Shown piece by piece: positions 35,498-44,226 of a stretch of 64,000 bases of DNA. The DNA lies in assembly GCF_900167225.1 (NCBI RefSeq), contig NZ_FUXH01000003.1, positions 1 to 64,000 on the forward strand. The letters are read 5' to 3'. The DNA is from Porphyromonas crevioricanis. GTDB taxonomy: Bacteria > Bacteroidota > Bacteroidia > Bacteroidales > Porphyromonadaceae. The position numbers and the translations under genes were made by a program. How positions within the stretch are numbered: position 1 is the first letter of the stretch; every line of letters begins with the position of its first letter. The notes under the pieces were generated by a model. The model was not told the DNA's origin. It saw only the letters and a program-made list of their open reading frames with translations, and searched no databases.

Positions 35498-37354
35498 ATG
35501 ACGAAGAAAGTAGAAGTGAAGGATCTCCCCTATGTGGTGGTTCGCTTCAGCGGAGACTCCGGTGATGGGATGCAGCTCACTGGAACAATCTTCTCCGATC
35601 TCTCTGCCGTTTTGGGGAATACCATCTCGACCTTCCCCGATTTTCCAGCCGAGATACGAGCTCCTCAGGGTTCACTTGGAGGGGTATCTGGCTTTCAGGT
35701 GCAGATCGGTACCAACCAGGTAATGACTCCCGGAGACTTGGCCGATGTGCTCGTGGCAATGAATCCCGCAGCTCTCAAGGTTAATAGGAATCACCTCAAG
35801 GAACGCTCTATCATTATTATAGATAGCGACTCCTTTACTTCTAAAGACCTGGAAAAGGCTGAATACAAGACAGATGAGCCTTTTGAAGAAATCGGGCTGA
35901 ATACACAGCAAGTAATCTCTGCTCCTATTTCGTCAATGGTTAAGGAGGGACTTGCAGAGTTTGGCTTGGATAATAAATCGGCCCTGCGATGCAAGAATAT
36001 GTTTGCCTTGGGTCTGGTTTGTTGGTTGTTCAATCGTCCAATGGATCATGCTTTTGAGTATCTCAACAACAAATTCAAGAAAAAGGACGATATCCGTAAA
36101 GCCAACATTAAGGCTCTTACAGATGGTTTCAATTATGGAGCCAACACACATGCCTCTGTATCGACCTATCGCATCGAAGGGAAAAAACAACAAGCTGGTA
36201 GATACCTCGATGTCAATGGGAACAAGGCTACATCCTATGGTTTGATAGCAGCTTCCGAACGAGCTGGACTGAACCTCTTTTTAGGATCCTACCCTATCAC
36301 CCCCGCTACAGATATTCTCCATGAGTTGGCTAAGCACAAGGCTCTTGGGGTAAAAACGGTTCAAGCCGAAGACGAGATTGCCGGTATTTGTACGGCTGTC
36401 GGAGCCTCTTTCGCAGGAAATTTGGCAGTAACCACAACTTCCGGTCCCGGTTTGGCTCTCAAGAGTGAGGCTATAGGTTTGGCTGTCATGGCCGAACTCC
36501 CATTGGTGATTGTGGATGTGATGCGCGGAGGACCTTCCACTGGTTTGCCCACCAAGAGTGAGCAAACCGACTTGCTACAAGCCCTGTACGGTCGCAATGG
36601 AGAGAGCCCTCTGCCTGTAGTTGCGGCTTCCACTCCTGCACAATGTTTTGAAGCAGCCTTCTGGGCTGCTAAGCTGGCTGTAGAACACATGACTCCGGTC
36701 ATATTGCTGACGGACTCTTTTGTAGCAAACGGCTCTACAGCATGGCGTATACCGGACATGAGCTCCCTACCCTCTATCGAACCTAATTACGTGTCTAACT
36801 ATAAGGAAGATCGGCCTTGGAAAGCTTATCGCCGTGATTCTGAATCGCAGGTTCGCTATTGGGCTATCCCAGGACAAGACGGTTACCAGCATCGTTTGGG
36901 TGGATTGGAAAAAGACTTTGATACAAGTGCCATCAGCACGCATCCAATGAACCACCAACTTATGGTACGCACCCGTCAGGCTAAGGTGGATTACATATCT
37001 AACAAAATCCCTGAATTGGAGGTACTGGGAGATGTTGAGGATGCCGATCTGCTCATCGTAGGCTGGGGAGGTACATATGGTCACCTCTATGCCGCCATGG
37101 AAGAGATGCGTCTTAATGGCAAGAAAGTTGCCTTGGCTCACTTCAACTTCATCAACCCCCTGCCTCGCAATGCAGCAGAGGTACTGCTCAAGTATAAGAA
37201 AGTTGTCGTAGCTGAACAGAATTTGGGTCAGTTTGCCATGTATCTGCGTTCTAAGGTGCCCGGCTTCAACCCAATGCAATTCAACAGAGTGAAAGGCCAG
37301 CCCTTCATTGTGGCTCGCTTAGTGGAGGAGTTTTCTAAGATGATAAATGAATAA
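35498..37354 (+). CDS. korA: 2-oxoglutarate:ferredoxin oxidoreductase, alpha (gamma-alpha fused) subunit
   Basis: A 618-aa subunit of a 2-oxoacid:acceptor oxidoreductase. The N-terminal about 190 residues are the gamma-type domain (VVRFSGDSGDGMQLTG, FPAEIRAPQGSLGGVSGFQV); the rest is the pyrimidine-binding alpha part (GSYPITPATDILHELAKH, VQAEDEIAGICTAVGASFAG, TTTSGPGLALKSEAIGLA). With KorB it would oxidise 2-oxoglutarate to succinyl-CoA, reducing ferredoxin. Immediate proximity to sucD, which uses succinyl-CoA, supports 2-oxoglutarate over pyruvate as substrate. Its end overlaps korB by 8 bp. Confidence 0.93.
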   Translation: MTKKVEVKDLPYVVVRFSGDSGDGMQLTGTIFSDLSAVLGNTISTFPDFPAEIRAPQGSLGGVSGFQVQIGTNQVMTPGDLADVLVAMNPAALKVNRNHLKERSIIIIDSDSFTSKDLEKAEYKTDEPFEEIGLNTQQVISAPISSMVKEGLAEFGLDNKSALRCKNMFALGLVCWLFNRPMDHAFEYLNNKFKKKDDIRKANIKALTDGFNYGANTHASVSTYRIEGKKQQAGRYLDVNGNKATSYGLIAASERAGLNLFLGSYPITPATDILHELAKHKALGVKTVQAEDEIAGICTAVGASFAGNLAVTTTSGPGLALKSEAIGLAVMAELPLVIVDVMRGGPSTGLPTKSEQTDLLQALYGRNGESPLPVVAASTPAQCFEAAFWAAKLAVEHMTPVILLTDSFVANGSTAWRIPDMSSLPSIEPNYVSNYKEDRPWKAYRRDSESQVRYWAIPGQDGYQHRLGGLEKDFDTSAISTHPMNHQLMVRTRQAKVDYISNKIPELEVLGDVEDADLLIVGWGGTYGHLYAAMEEMRLNGKKVALAHFNFINPLPRNAAEVLLKYKKVVVAEQNLGQFAMYLRSKVPGFNPMQFNRVKGQPFIVARLVEEFSKMINE

Positions 37355-38396
37355 AGCCATGCAAGAGAATACAAATCATACTGCTTGCCCTGTGTACGAA
37401 GCAAAGAATTTCAAAAATGAGCAGCTCGTGCGCTGGTGTCCCGGCTGTGGCGACCATGCCGTATTAGCGACTCTGCACAAAGCAATGGCTGAGGTTGGCA
37501 TTGCCCCGCATAATACCGCCGTAATTTCGGGTATTGGCTGTTCTTCTCGTCTGCCATACTACATGAATACGTACGGATTCCATACAATTCATGGTCGTGG
37601 TGCAGCTATCGCCACCGGTGTTAAGACTGCAAATCCCGAGTTGAGTGTTTGGCTCACCACGGGAGACGGAGATAGTTTGGCAATCGGAGGTAACCATTTT
37701 ATACATGCCATCCGTAGGAATATAGATATCAATATTGTCCTCTTCAACAACCGTATCTATGGTTTGACCAAGGGACAGTACTCTCCGACATCGGCCAGAG
37801 GCTTTGTTTCAAAAAGCTCACCCTACGGCACTGTGGAAGATCCTTTTATTCCGGCAGAGTTGGCCATGGGAGCCAGAGGTAACTTCTTTGCTCGAGGCAT
37901 AGATGTGGATATGCGCAATCTTCAGGACTGCATGGTAGCTTCTGCCAAGCATAAGGGAGCAGCTGTTACAGAGGTCTTGGTAAACTGCGTCATCTTCAAC
38001 AATGGAATCCACAAGACCATCACCGACAAAGATGTAAGAGACGACAGAACAATCTTACTGAAACATGGTGAGAAAATGATCTACGGAAAAGACAAGAACA
38101 AAGGGATTGTTCTTGATGGTCTAAAGCTCAAATCCGTGACCATGGGACAAGATGGCTATACTATGGATGATGTGTTGGTACACGACGCTCACGAGCCTTC
38201 CAACACGCTACATATGATGTTAGCCATGATGAATGGTGAGGAGTTGCCAATTGCTCTCGGAGTAATACGAGATGTAGAAGCTCCTACTTATGACGAATCG
38301 GTGACTAAGCAAATCGAAGAGGTTCGTGCAACCAATCCGGCACGCTGCCTGTTGGACGTATTGAATCGTGAATCTCACTGGGATGTCGCCGATTGA
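37347..38396 (+). CDS. korB: 2-oxoglutarate:ferredoxin oxidoreductase, beta subunit
   Basis: A 349-aa thiamine pyrophosphate-binding subunit partnering KorA. It shows the N-terminal WCPGCGDHAVL (cluster ligands), ISGIGCSSRLPYYM, and the TPP motif GDGDSLAIGGNHFIHA ending in LFNNRIYGLTKGQ. No separate ferredoxin-like delta subunit is encoded nearby, as is usual for two-subunit Kor enzymes. The start overlaps the end of korA by 8 bp; an internal ATG 12 bp later (MQENTNH) is an alternative. Followed by a strong terminator. Confidence 0.94.
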   Translation: MNKAMQENTNHTACPVYEAKNFKNEQLVRWCPGCGDHAVLATLHKAMAEVGIAPHNTAVISGIGCSSRLPYYMNTYGFHTIHGRGAAIATGVKTANPELSVWLTTGDGDSLAIGGNHFIHAIRRNIDINIVLFNNRIYGLTKGQYSPTSARGFVSKSSPYGTVEDPFIPAELAMGARGNFFARGIDVDMRNLQDCMVASAKHKGAAVTEVLVNCVIFNNGIHKTITDKDVRDDRTILLKHGEKMIYGKDKNKGIVLDGLKLKSVTMGQDGYTMDDVLVHDAHEPSNTLHMMLAMMNGEELPIALGVIRDVEAPTYDESVTKQIEEVRATNPARCLLDVLNRESHWDVAD

Positions 38397-38454
38397 GCTT
38401 TTATAGAGAATCTCTCCGGCAAGAATTTTTGTCGGTCTGATATACTTTGGGAAG

Positions 38455-38485
38455 GGCTGTCTCATCAACTTGAGACAGCCTTTTT
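38455..38485 (+). terminator. Intrinsic terminator of korAB
   Basis: GGCTGTCTCA pairs perfectly with TGAGACAGCC around a 6-nt loop, followed by TTTTT. Confidence 0.95.
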
Positions 38486-38802
38486 CGCTCTCCCTTCTTC
38501 CTCTCTTTCCTTCTTCCTCCCTCTTTCTTCATCCTGTTATCCTCCAAAAACACTAAAGCAGACTTTACAAAGACTAATCAAGGCTATTTGATTAGTCGCA
38601 CGATTGGAATACTATGATGGAAACTTATTCAGCAAAAGGGATTACTTCGTAACCCCTCCAAAAGGCTCTTGAAATAGTTTTTTAGTTGGACTTTGCAGAA
38701 TAAAACTATTGAGATTTAAGAGAAAATGAAGTATCGAGTATGCATCCTAAAAATCCGAATGTCGATAACAATGCAGCAAATGCTGTATTGTGCAGTGGCA
38801 TG
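38486..38802. other. Gene-free interval between korB and trxB
   Basis: Begins with a pyrimidine-rich tract (about 38486-38545, mostly C and T), then a perfect 10-bp inverted repeat GACTAATCAA / TTGATTAGTC (38572-38597) and a small one, GTTAC-type, near 38639-38657. No open frame, tRNA or promoter with both boxes is seen. Confidence 0.5.
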
Positions 38803-38854
38803 AAAAAACTTCGGAGAAGAAATCCTTGTAAGGATTTCTTCTCCGAAGTTTTTT
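38803..38854. terminator. Strong terminator of trxB (bidirectional in form)
   Basis: AAAAAACTTCGGAGAAGAAA... pairs over more than 20 bp with its complement around a 3-nt loop. Runs of A and T lie at the two ends. The stop codon of trxB is about 65 nt away on the minus strand. Confidence 0.9.
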
Positions 38855-38920
38855 ATTCCCTCCGCTGATAGGGAAGGATGGTTTGTTCCTTTTTTATCTT
38901 ACCAAAGCAAAAATAGAGTA

Positions 38921-39865
38921 TTACAAACCATGCTCTCCCAAATAGCGCTCGGCCTCGATAGCGGCTTTACATCCCGACCCAGCAGCTGTGATAGCCTGCC
39001 TGTAAAGAGGGTCAGCCACATCTCCCGCAGCAAAAACCCCTGGAATATTGGTTCGGGGAGTAGCACCCAAAGTTTTGATGTAGCCTTGTTCGTCAAGCTC
39101 TATATAGTCTTTGAATACACTCACATTAGGAGTGTGTCCGATAGCAAGGAAGAATCCATCAATATTGATATCAACCATCTGTTCATCCGCTTCACCTTTA
39201 CGCTTTACGAGATGAGCGCCTTCCACTCCATTTTCACCAAATAAGCCAACAGTATTATGCTCGAACAGAACTGTGATATTTTCTTTGTTCATCACTCTTT
39301 CCTGCATCACTTTGGATGCTCTCAAGAAAGGTTTGCGAACAATCAAGTATACATGTTCAGCGAGGGAAGACAGGTAGAGGGCTTCTTCGCAAGCTGTATC
39401 ACCACCACCTACCACTGCTACTTTCTTCTTACGATAGAAGAAGCCATCGCAAGTTGCACAGGCAGAAACACCCATACCGGCATATTTGGCCTCATCTGGT
39501 AACCCCAAATATTTTGCCGAAGCTCCAGTGGCTATGATGAGCGTATCGCACTCTATTTCCTTTTCTCCATCTATTGTAAGCGAATACGGAGCTTTGGATA
39601 GATCGGTAGATGTCACAATCCCGGTTCTGAGATCGGCCCCAAAGCGAGCAGCCTGCTTGCGCAAATCTTCCATCAACTCCGTTCCCTGAGTTCCTTCGGG
39701 ATAGCCGGGAAAGTTTTCTACCTCAGTGGTAGTTGTCAACTGCCCTCCGGGCTGAATTCCTTCGTAAAGCACAGGGTTGAGATTTGCTCTTGAAGCGTAA
39801 ATGGCTGCCGTATATCCGGCCGGACCGGAACCTATAATAAGGCAGCGTACATGCTCTTTGCTCAT
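38921..39865 (-). CDS. trxB: Thioredoxin reductase
   Basis: A 314-aa FAD/NADPH flavoprotein reducing thioredoxin in the cytoplasm, part of defence against oxidative stress. FAD-binding GSGPAGYTAAIYASRA near the N-terminus, the redox pair CATC (in SACATCDGFFYR), the NADPH-binding GGGDTACEEALYLSSLA, and the C-terminal GVFAAGDVADPLYRQ are present. The length is normal. serS lies upstream on the same strand, about 106 bp away. Confidence 0.95.
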   Translation of the reverse strand: MSKEHVRCLIIGSGPAGYTAAIYASRANLNPVLYEGIQPGGQLTTTTEVENFPGYPEGTQGTELMEDLRKQAARFGADLRTGIVTSTDLSKAPYSLTIDGEKEIECDTLIIATGASAKYLGLPDEAKYAGMGVSACATCDGFFYRKKKVAVVGGGDTACEEALYLSSLAEHVYLIVRKPFLRASKVMQERVMNKENITVLFEHNTVGLFGENGVEGAHLVKRKGEADEQMVDINIDGFFLAIGHTPNVSVFKDYIELDEQGYIKTLGATPRTNIPGVFAAGDVADPLYRQAITAAGSGCKAAIEAERYLGEHGL

Positions 39866-39971
39866 ATGATTATTGTTTTCTGTTATGTGATTATAAACTA
39901 CGCTACTATAACCGGATAAAGGGAGGAAAAGTTATGCATCCCTCTCCTTTTGTTGGACTTAATTACTCCGA

Positions 39972-41246
39972 TCAATCTATTATATCAAATCCGGTGTAGG
40001 GTCTGAGGACTTGAGGAATCACAATTCCTTCCGGAGTCTGGTTGTTCTCAAGCAATGCTGCAACAATACGAGGAAGCGCAAGAGCCGATCCATTCAATGT
40101 ATGACACAGTACGGTACGCTTGTTTGCCTCATCCTTGTAGCGACACTTTAAGCGATTGGCCTGATAGCTTTCGAAGTTCGATACAGAGCTAACTTCTAAC
40201 CAGCGATCTTGAGCAGCAGAATAGACCTCAAAGTCATAGGTCAGGGCGGATGTAAAACTCATATCTCCACCACATAATCGCAGAATACGCCAAGGTAACT
40301 CAAGAGCCTCCACCAAGGTCTGCACATAGGCTACCATTTCATCAAGACGCAGATAAGAACGCTCCGGATGCTCAATACAAACGATCTCTACCTTATCGAA
40401 CTGATGCAGACGGTTAAGCCCTCTCACATCCTTACCATAAGAACCTGCCTCACGACGAAAACAAGCCGAGTAAGCCGTATTGCGAATAGGTAAATCACTC
40501 TCCTTGAGTATGACATCCCGGTAGATATTAGTCACAGGCACTTCTGCTGTCGGAATCAAGTACAAATTATCAATCCCGACATGATACATCTGCCCCTCTT
40601 TGTCTGGCAATTGTCCTGTACCATAGCCCGAAGCCTCATTAACTGCCAATGGAGGTTGTACCTCCAAGAAGCCTGCTTCGCGTGCCCGGTCGAGGAAAAA
40701 ATTGATCAAGGCACGTTGCAACCGTGCTCCTTTTCCTTTGTAAACAGGGAAACCAGCTCCTGTTATTTTGACTCCCAATTCAAAATCGATAAGGTCATAT
40801 TCTTTGCAAAGCTCCCAATGTGGTAACTTTTTCTTGGAAAGATCCGGCATTTGGCCTCCCGTTGCCACACAAAGATTATCTTCAGCTGAAGTTCCTTCGG
40901 GTACCAGATCACAGGGTAAGTTAGGTATTGTGAGCAAGATATCTGTTATCTGCGTCTCTATATGTACCAGCTCCTGCTCATTCTCTTTACATTCGGCTTT
41001 GAGTGTCGCCACGATAGATTTGGCGTCCTCGGCAGCTTGCTTGTTCCCTTGTTTAATCAAAAGACCGATCTCTGCAGCTTTCTTCTTCTGCAGCTGCAGA
41101 GAATCATCTACCTTCCTTTGGATACTCTTCCTTTTCTCATCGAGCTGCAAGACTGTACTAATCTGTTTTTGGGCATCAAATCGTTTGATAGCCAAACGTC
41201 TGATTACTTCTTCGGGCTGCTCGCTTATTTGCTTCAAGGTTAGCAT
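39972..41246 (-). CDS. serS: Seryl-tRNA synthetase
   Basis: A 424-aa class II aminoacyl-tRNA synthetase charging tRNA-Ser. The N-terminal about 105 residues form the long antiparallel coiled-coil arm that holds the tRNA. Class II motifs follow: motif 1 region GFLEVQPPLAVNE, the serine-site TAEVPVTN, motif 2 SACFRREAGSYGKDVRGLNRLHQF, and motif 3 with LNGSALALPRIVAALLEN. Length and end are normal. Confidence 0.96.
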   Translation of the reverse strand: MLTLKQISEQPEEVIRRLAIKRFDAQKQISTVLQLDEKRKSIQRKVDDSLQLQKKKAAEIGLLIKQGNKQAAEDAKSIVATLKAECKENEQELVHIETQITDILLTIPNLPCDLVPEGTSAEDNLCVATGGQMPDLSKKKLPHWELCKEYDLIDFELGVKITGAGFPVYKGKGARLQRALINFFLDRAREAGFLEVQPPLAVNEASGYGTGQLPDKEGQMYHVGIDNLYLIPTAEVPVTNIYRDVILKESDLPIRNTAYSACFRREAGSYGKDVRGLNRLHQFDKVEIVCIEHPERSYLRLDEMVAYVQTLVEALELPWRILRLCGGDMSFTSALTYDFEVYSAAQDRWLEVSSVSNFESYQANRLKCRYKDEANKRTVLCHTLNGSALALPRIVAALLENNQTPEGIVIPQVLRPYTGFDIID

Positions 41247-41315
41247 ATTACACTGATATTTTTACTTGCAAATTACATATTCGTCACAGCCAATCATCGA
41301 ACTATGACAAAAGAC

Positions 41316-41360
41316 AAAAGCGAACATCCGGAGGAGTATGAGCCTCGGAGGTTCGCTTTT
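41316..41360 (-). terminator. Terminator of rplU-rpmA
   Basis: AAAAGCGAAC pairs with GTTCGCTTTT with inner CCG.AG / CTCGG pairing (41316-41360). On the minus strand it is followed by a U-rich stretch. Confidence 0.82.
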
Positions 41361-41389
41361 CTTCTAATGAGATATGAGTCGCTCTCTGC

Positions 41390-41647
41390 TTATGCCTCCG
41401 CTTTCACAGAGACATATGAGCGGTTGTTTTTCTTGCGTGTAAATACCACAACTCCATCCACCAAGGCATAAAGAGTATGATCTTTACCCATACCTACATT
41501 TACACCCGGGTGATGCTGTGTACCACGCTGACGAACGAGGATATTACCTGCCTTTGCAAACTCGCCACCGAATAGTTTTACACCGAGGCGTTTGCTTTCT
41601 GATTCACGGCCGTTCTTAGAACTACCTACACCTTTTTTGTGTGCCAT
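41390..41647 (-). CDS. rpmA: 50S ribosomal protein L27
   Basis: An 85-aa large-subunit ribosomal protein near the peptidyl transferase centre. It begins [24 protein letters not shown] and has the family segments [15 protein letters not shown] and [12 protein letters not shown]. It is the second gene of an operon with rplU, 27 bp downstream of it. Confidence 0.97.
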   Translation of the reverse strand: MAHKKGVGSSKNGRESESKRLGVKLFGGEFAKAGNILVRQRGTQHHPGVNVGMGKDHTLYALVDGVVVFTRKKNNRSYVSVKAEA

Positions 41648-41674
41648 TGTCTGTTCGTTTCTTTGTGGTTAAAG

Positions 41675-41992
41675 TTATGCTACGACTTCTTTCACTCTCA
41701 CTTCGGTAAATTGCTGACGGTGACCATTCAGCTTACGGTAGCCTTTTCTACGCTTTTTGTGGAATACCAACACCTTGTCTCCCTTCACAAGAGGAGAAAG
41801 GACTTCACATACCACCTTGGCGCCCTCAATCAGAGGAGTACCCACCTTCACAGCTCCGTCATTGTCTACCAACAGCACCTTGTCAAACTCAACTTCGGCT
41901 CCCAATTCAACACCTTTGATGTGATGAACAAAGAGACGACGTCCCTGCTCTACCTTAAACTGCTGTCCTTGCATTTCTACGATAACGTACAT
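41675..41992 (-). CDS. rplU: 50S ribosomal protein L21
   Basis: A 105-aa large-subunit protein that binds 23S rRNA. It begins [18 protein letters not shown] and ends with [20 protein letters not shown], the RNA-binding signature of L21. It is preceded by a promoter at 42077-42106 and a leader of about 80 nt that may hold autoregulatory structure (inference). Confidence 0.97.
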   Translation of the reverse strand: MYVIVEMQGQQFKVEQGRRLFVHHIKGVELGAEVEFDKVLLVDNDGAVKVGTPLIEGAKVVCEVLSPLVKGDKVLVFHKKRRKGYRKLNGHRQQFTEVRVKEVVA

Positions 41993-42076
41993 CTTTGCTT
42001 GTTATTCTGTAAGTTTTGCCCCGTAAGGTGAGACCCATTCGATCTACTTATCCTACCCTACACAGGATTTCGGGCA

Positions 42077-42106
42077 CAAAGGTAGTATATAATTCTCGTC
42101 CTGCAA
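42077..42106 (-). promoter_or_regulatory. Promoter of rplU-rpmA
   Basis: On the minus strand, TTG (42106-42104), 19 nt, then TACCTTTG (42084-42077): a good Bacteroidetes promoter. Confidence 0.8.
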
Positions 42107-42127
42107 TCTCGTTTCGGTAACGCTATC

Positions 42128-43114
42128 TTATTGAGCTTGCCAGCCCATTGCTGCTGCTCCAAGGATTGCAGCTTCATTCTCAGGAAGAGAAGAGCACAGG
42201 AGCTGCACCCCATCCTCATATATATGCAGCAGATTATCCTGCATCGCCTTGCGCATGGGAGCAAAGAGCAATTCTCCAGCTTTAGTCAGTCCTCCGAAAA
42301 GGATTATCGCTTCAGGATTAGAGTAGGCAACAAAGTTGGCAAGTGCTTCCCCCAATATGGTACCTGCTTCCTCAAAAACACGGTTTCCTAACTCATCTCC
42401 TTTCATTGCAGCTTCGTAGACATCCTTGGCCGTCAGCTGGCTAGTCTGTTGTAGAGACAGAAGGCTTCTCTCCTTGTAGCGAGAACTCTGTAAATATTCC
42501 CTTGCAGACATGGCCACAGCCGAGGCTGAGACATAGGCTTCAAGGCAGCCCCTACGACCGCAAGCACAAGGACGTCCCCCCGGACGCACAATCACATGCC
42601 CCAGCTCTCCCGCCAAAGCCTCTTTGCCATAGACTAATTCGCCATTAGAAACAATACCACTCCCAACACCTGTACCGAGGGTGATGAGGATAAAATCCTT
42701 CATTCCTCGAGCCGCTCCATAGATCATTTCTCCAATAGTCGCAGCATTGGCATCATTATTGAGCACCACAGGTATATCAGTCAACTTACGGGTAGCAACC
42801 GAAAGAGGAATACCATTAAGCCATGGCAAATTAGAGGCCTTATGAATCTTGCCTGTAAAGTAATTGGCGTTGGGGGCTCCGATACCTATACCACGAATGG
42901 CTGTCCGATCGACATTGGCATCTATAACTCTGTGGATGACATTCGACAAATCTTGAATATAAGTCTCTGCATGCTGATAGCTATTTGTCGCCAGTTGTTC
43001 TGTCTGCAGAATATGACCGTCTCGATCCACCAAGCCTATCGTAGTAGTAGTACCACCAATATCTACACCCACAACATATTGGGATGTCCGAGAGACAATT
43101 TCTGTATTACTCAT
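42128..43114 (-). CDS. ROK-family sugar kinase (glucokinase-like)
   Basis: A 328-aa kinase. It carries the phosphate motif VGVDIGGTTTTIGLVD, the substrate segment VLNNDANAATIGE, LGTGVGSGIV, and the ROK zinc/substrate motif GELGHVIV followed by CACGRRGCLEAYVSASA. Glucokinase or a related hexose/ManNAc kinase is likely; no helix-turn-helix is present, so it is not a ROK repressor. The neighbouring gene upstream on this strand is a PAP2 phosphatase, 24 bp away. Confidence 0.88.
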   Translation of the reverse strand: MSNTEIVSRTSQYVVGVDIGGTTTTIGLVDRDGHILQTEQLATNSYQHAETYIQDLSNVIHRVIDANVDRTAIRGIGIGAPNANYFTGKIHKASNLPWLNGIPLSVATRKLTDIPVVLNNDANAATIGEMIYGAARGMKDFILITLGTGVGSGIVSNGELVYGKEALAGELGHVIVRPGGRPCACGRRGCLEAYVSASAVAMSAREYLQSSRYKERSLLSLQQTSQLTAKDVYEAAMKGDELGNRVFEEAGTILGEALANFVAYSNPEAIILFGGLTKAGELLFAPMRKAMQDNLLHIYEDGVQLLCSSLPENEAAILGAAAMGWQAQ

Positions 43115-43138
43115 AGTTTGTGCTTGTCTGAAACTGGG

Positions 43139-44161
43139 TTATCGAATATTGCCTTTATTCACGACTTTCCTCGTGCGCACACGTGGAGAAAAAATCTTGT
43201 TGTAAATCCAATTGATAAGGAGCCACAGACCTATTCCACTCAGTACCCCGGCTATTACATCTATTAGATAATGTGCCTGAATGTATACAGTGGCAATACA
43301 AAGACATATGTATATAGGCAAAAAGGCCCAAAAGAGCTTCCGTCCTCCTTTAGCACGATAAAAGAAAATCATCACAATGGTTGTAATACCCACATGACTA
43401 GAAGGGAAAGCGGCTGTTGGCCGTTCTCCAACATGTTGAGACATACTCACCAATCGGTAGAATATACCCTCTTTGTGCCCAGGCCCTGGCAATAATTCCG
43501 GGTGTGTGGCAAAGTAATTACCCACAGAAGGAAAAACACCATCATTTACTTGCTCCAATCCAATGGCAGGGAAGTAGTATTGTGGACCAGCTACAGGCAA
43601 GAATATATACACCAGATAGTAAATGAAGAAAGAGGCTATTATGACGAATGCGACTCTGTCTGCATTGGGATAGTCTACCGCTGTATAGAAAAGGGTAACC
43701 CCCACGAAAAGAGCAAAATAAAAGAAGTAGGAGAAGTGAATAATCTCGCTGAACCACCATTGAGGAAGGAGCTCATGAAGATAGAGTGCCGGCTGAGAAT
43801 GGAAAAGGAACTGCTCTATCTCAGCAAAAATATGGTCATAATTACCGAAAAGAATGTGGAACTCATAGGTCTCCGGGTACCAGAAAGAAAGTAATAGCAG
43901 TTGAAAAAAGATACGCATCATCCAAGCCAGTTTGGATCGGGTACGCCGATAAACAAGGTATAAAAAGCTCATCCCCAGAATGATTTCACCCCTGTTAATG
44001 AGCATAAACTTAGCCTTGGGCAGCTGATCAAAAGAACAAAAGATGAGTATCGAAGTCACAAGGATATAAAAAAGACAGGCAATCTCTATGGATGCCAAAG
44101 CCCTGTGACTTTCGTTGATTGGCCTAAAGCAGGCCCGAAAAAAGGAGAGCAAAGGTTCCAT
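43139..44161 (-). CDS. PAP2-superfamily membrane phosphatase (IPC-synthase-like)
   Basis: A 340-aa inner-membrane protein with about eight hydrophobic segments and a PAP2 catalytic core: GERPTAAFPSSHVGIT (motif with the first catalytic His) and VYIQAHYLIDVIAG (second His and Asp). The layout, with the active site in the C-terminal half and a long N-terminal membrane region, resembles inositol-phosphorylceramide synthases and related lipid phosphatases. As Porphyromonas makes dihydroceramide phospholipids, a role there is possible, but lipid A or isoprenyl phosphate phosphatase remain alternatives. Confidence 0.78.
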   Translation of the reverse strand: MEPLLSFFRACFRPINESHRALASIEIACLFYILVTSILIFCSFDQLPKAKFMLINRGEIILGMSFLYLVYRRTRSKLAWMMRIFFQLLLLSFWYPETYEFHILFGNYDHIFAEIEQFLFHSQPALYLHELLPQWWFSEIIHFSYFFYFALFVGVTLFYTAVDYPNADRVAFVIIASFFIYYLVYIFLPVAGPQYYFPAIGLEQVNDGVFPSVGNYFATHPELLPGPGHKEGIFYRLVSMSQHVGERPTAAFPSSHVGITTIVMIFFYRAKGGRKLFWAFLPIYICLCIATVYIQAHYLIDVIAGVLSGIGLWLLINWIYNKIFSPRVRTRKVVNKGNIR

Positions 44162-44226
44162 GCTGTAGTTATCCGATGAAATTAGCTTTTCTATTTATCC
44201 CTTCTATTGTTCTTCAGGAGGTCTAC

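Noticed and set aside
40768-41256. 162-codon plus-strand frame opposite serS, Ser/Cys/Phe-rich and seeming membrane-like
   Set aside because: It is the complement of the SerS coiled-coil arm, which explains the hydrophobic look.
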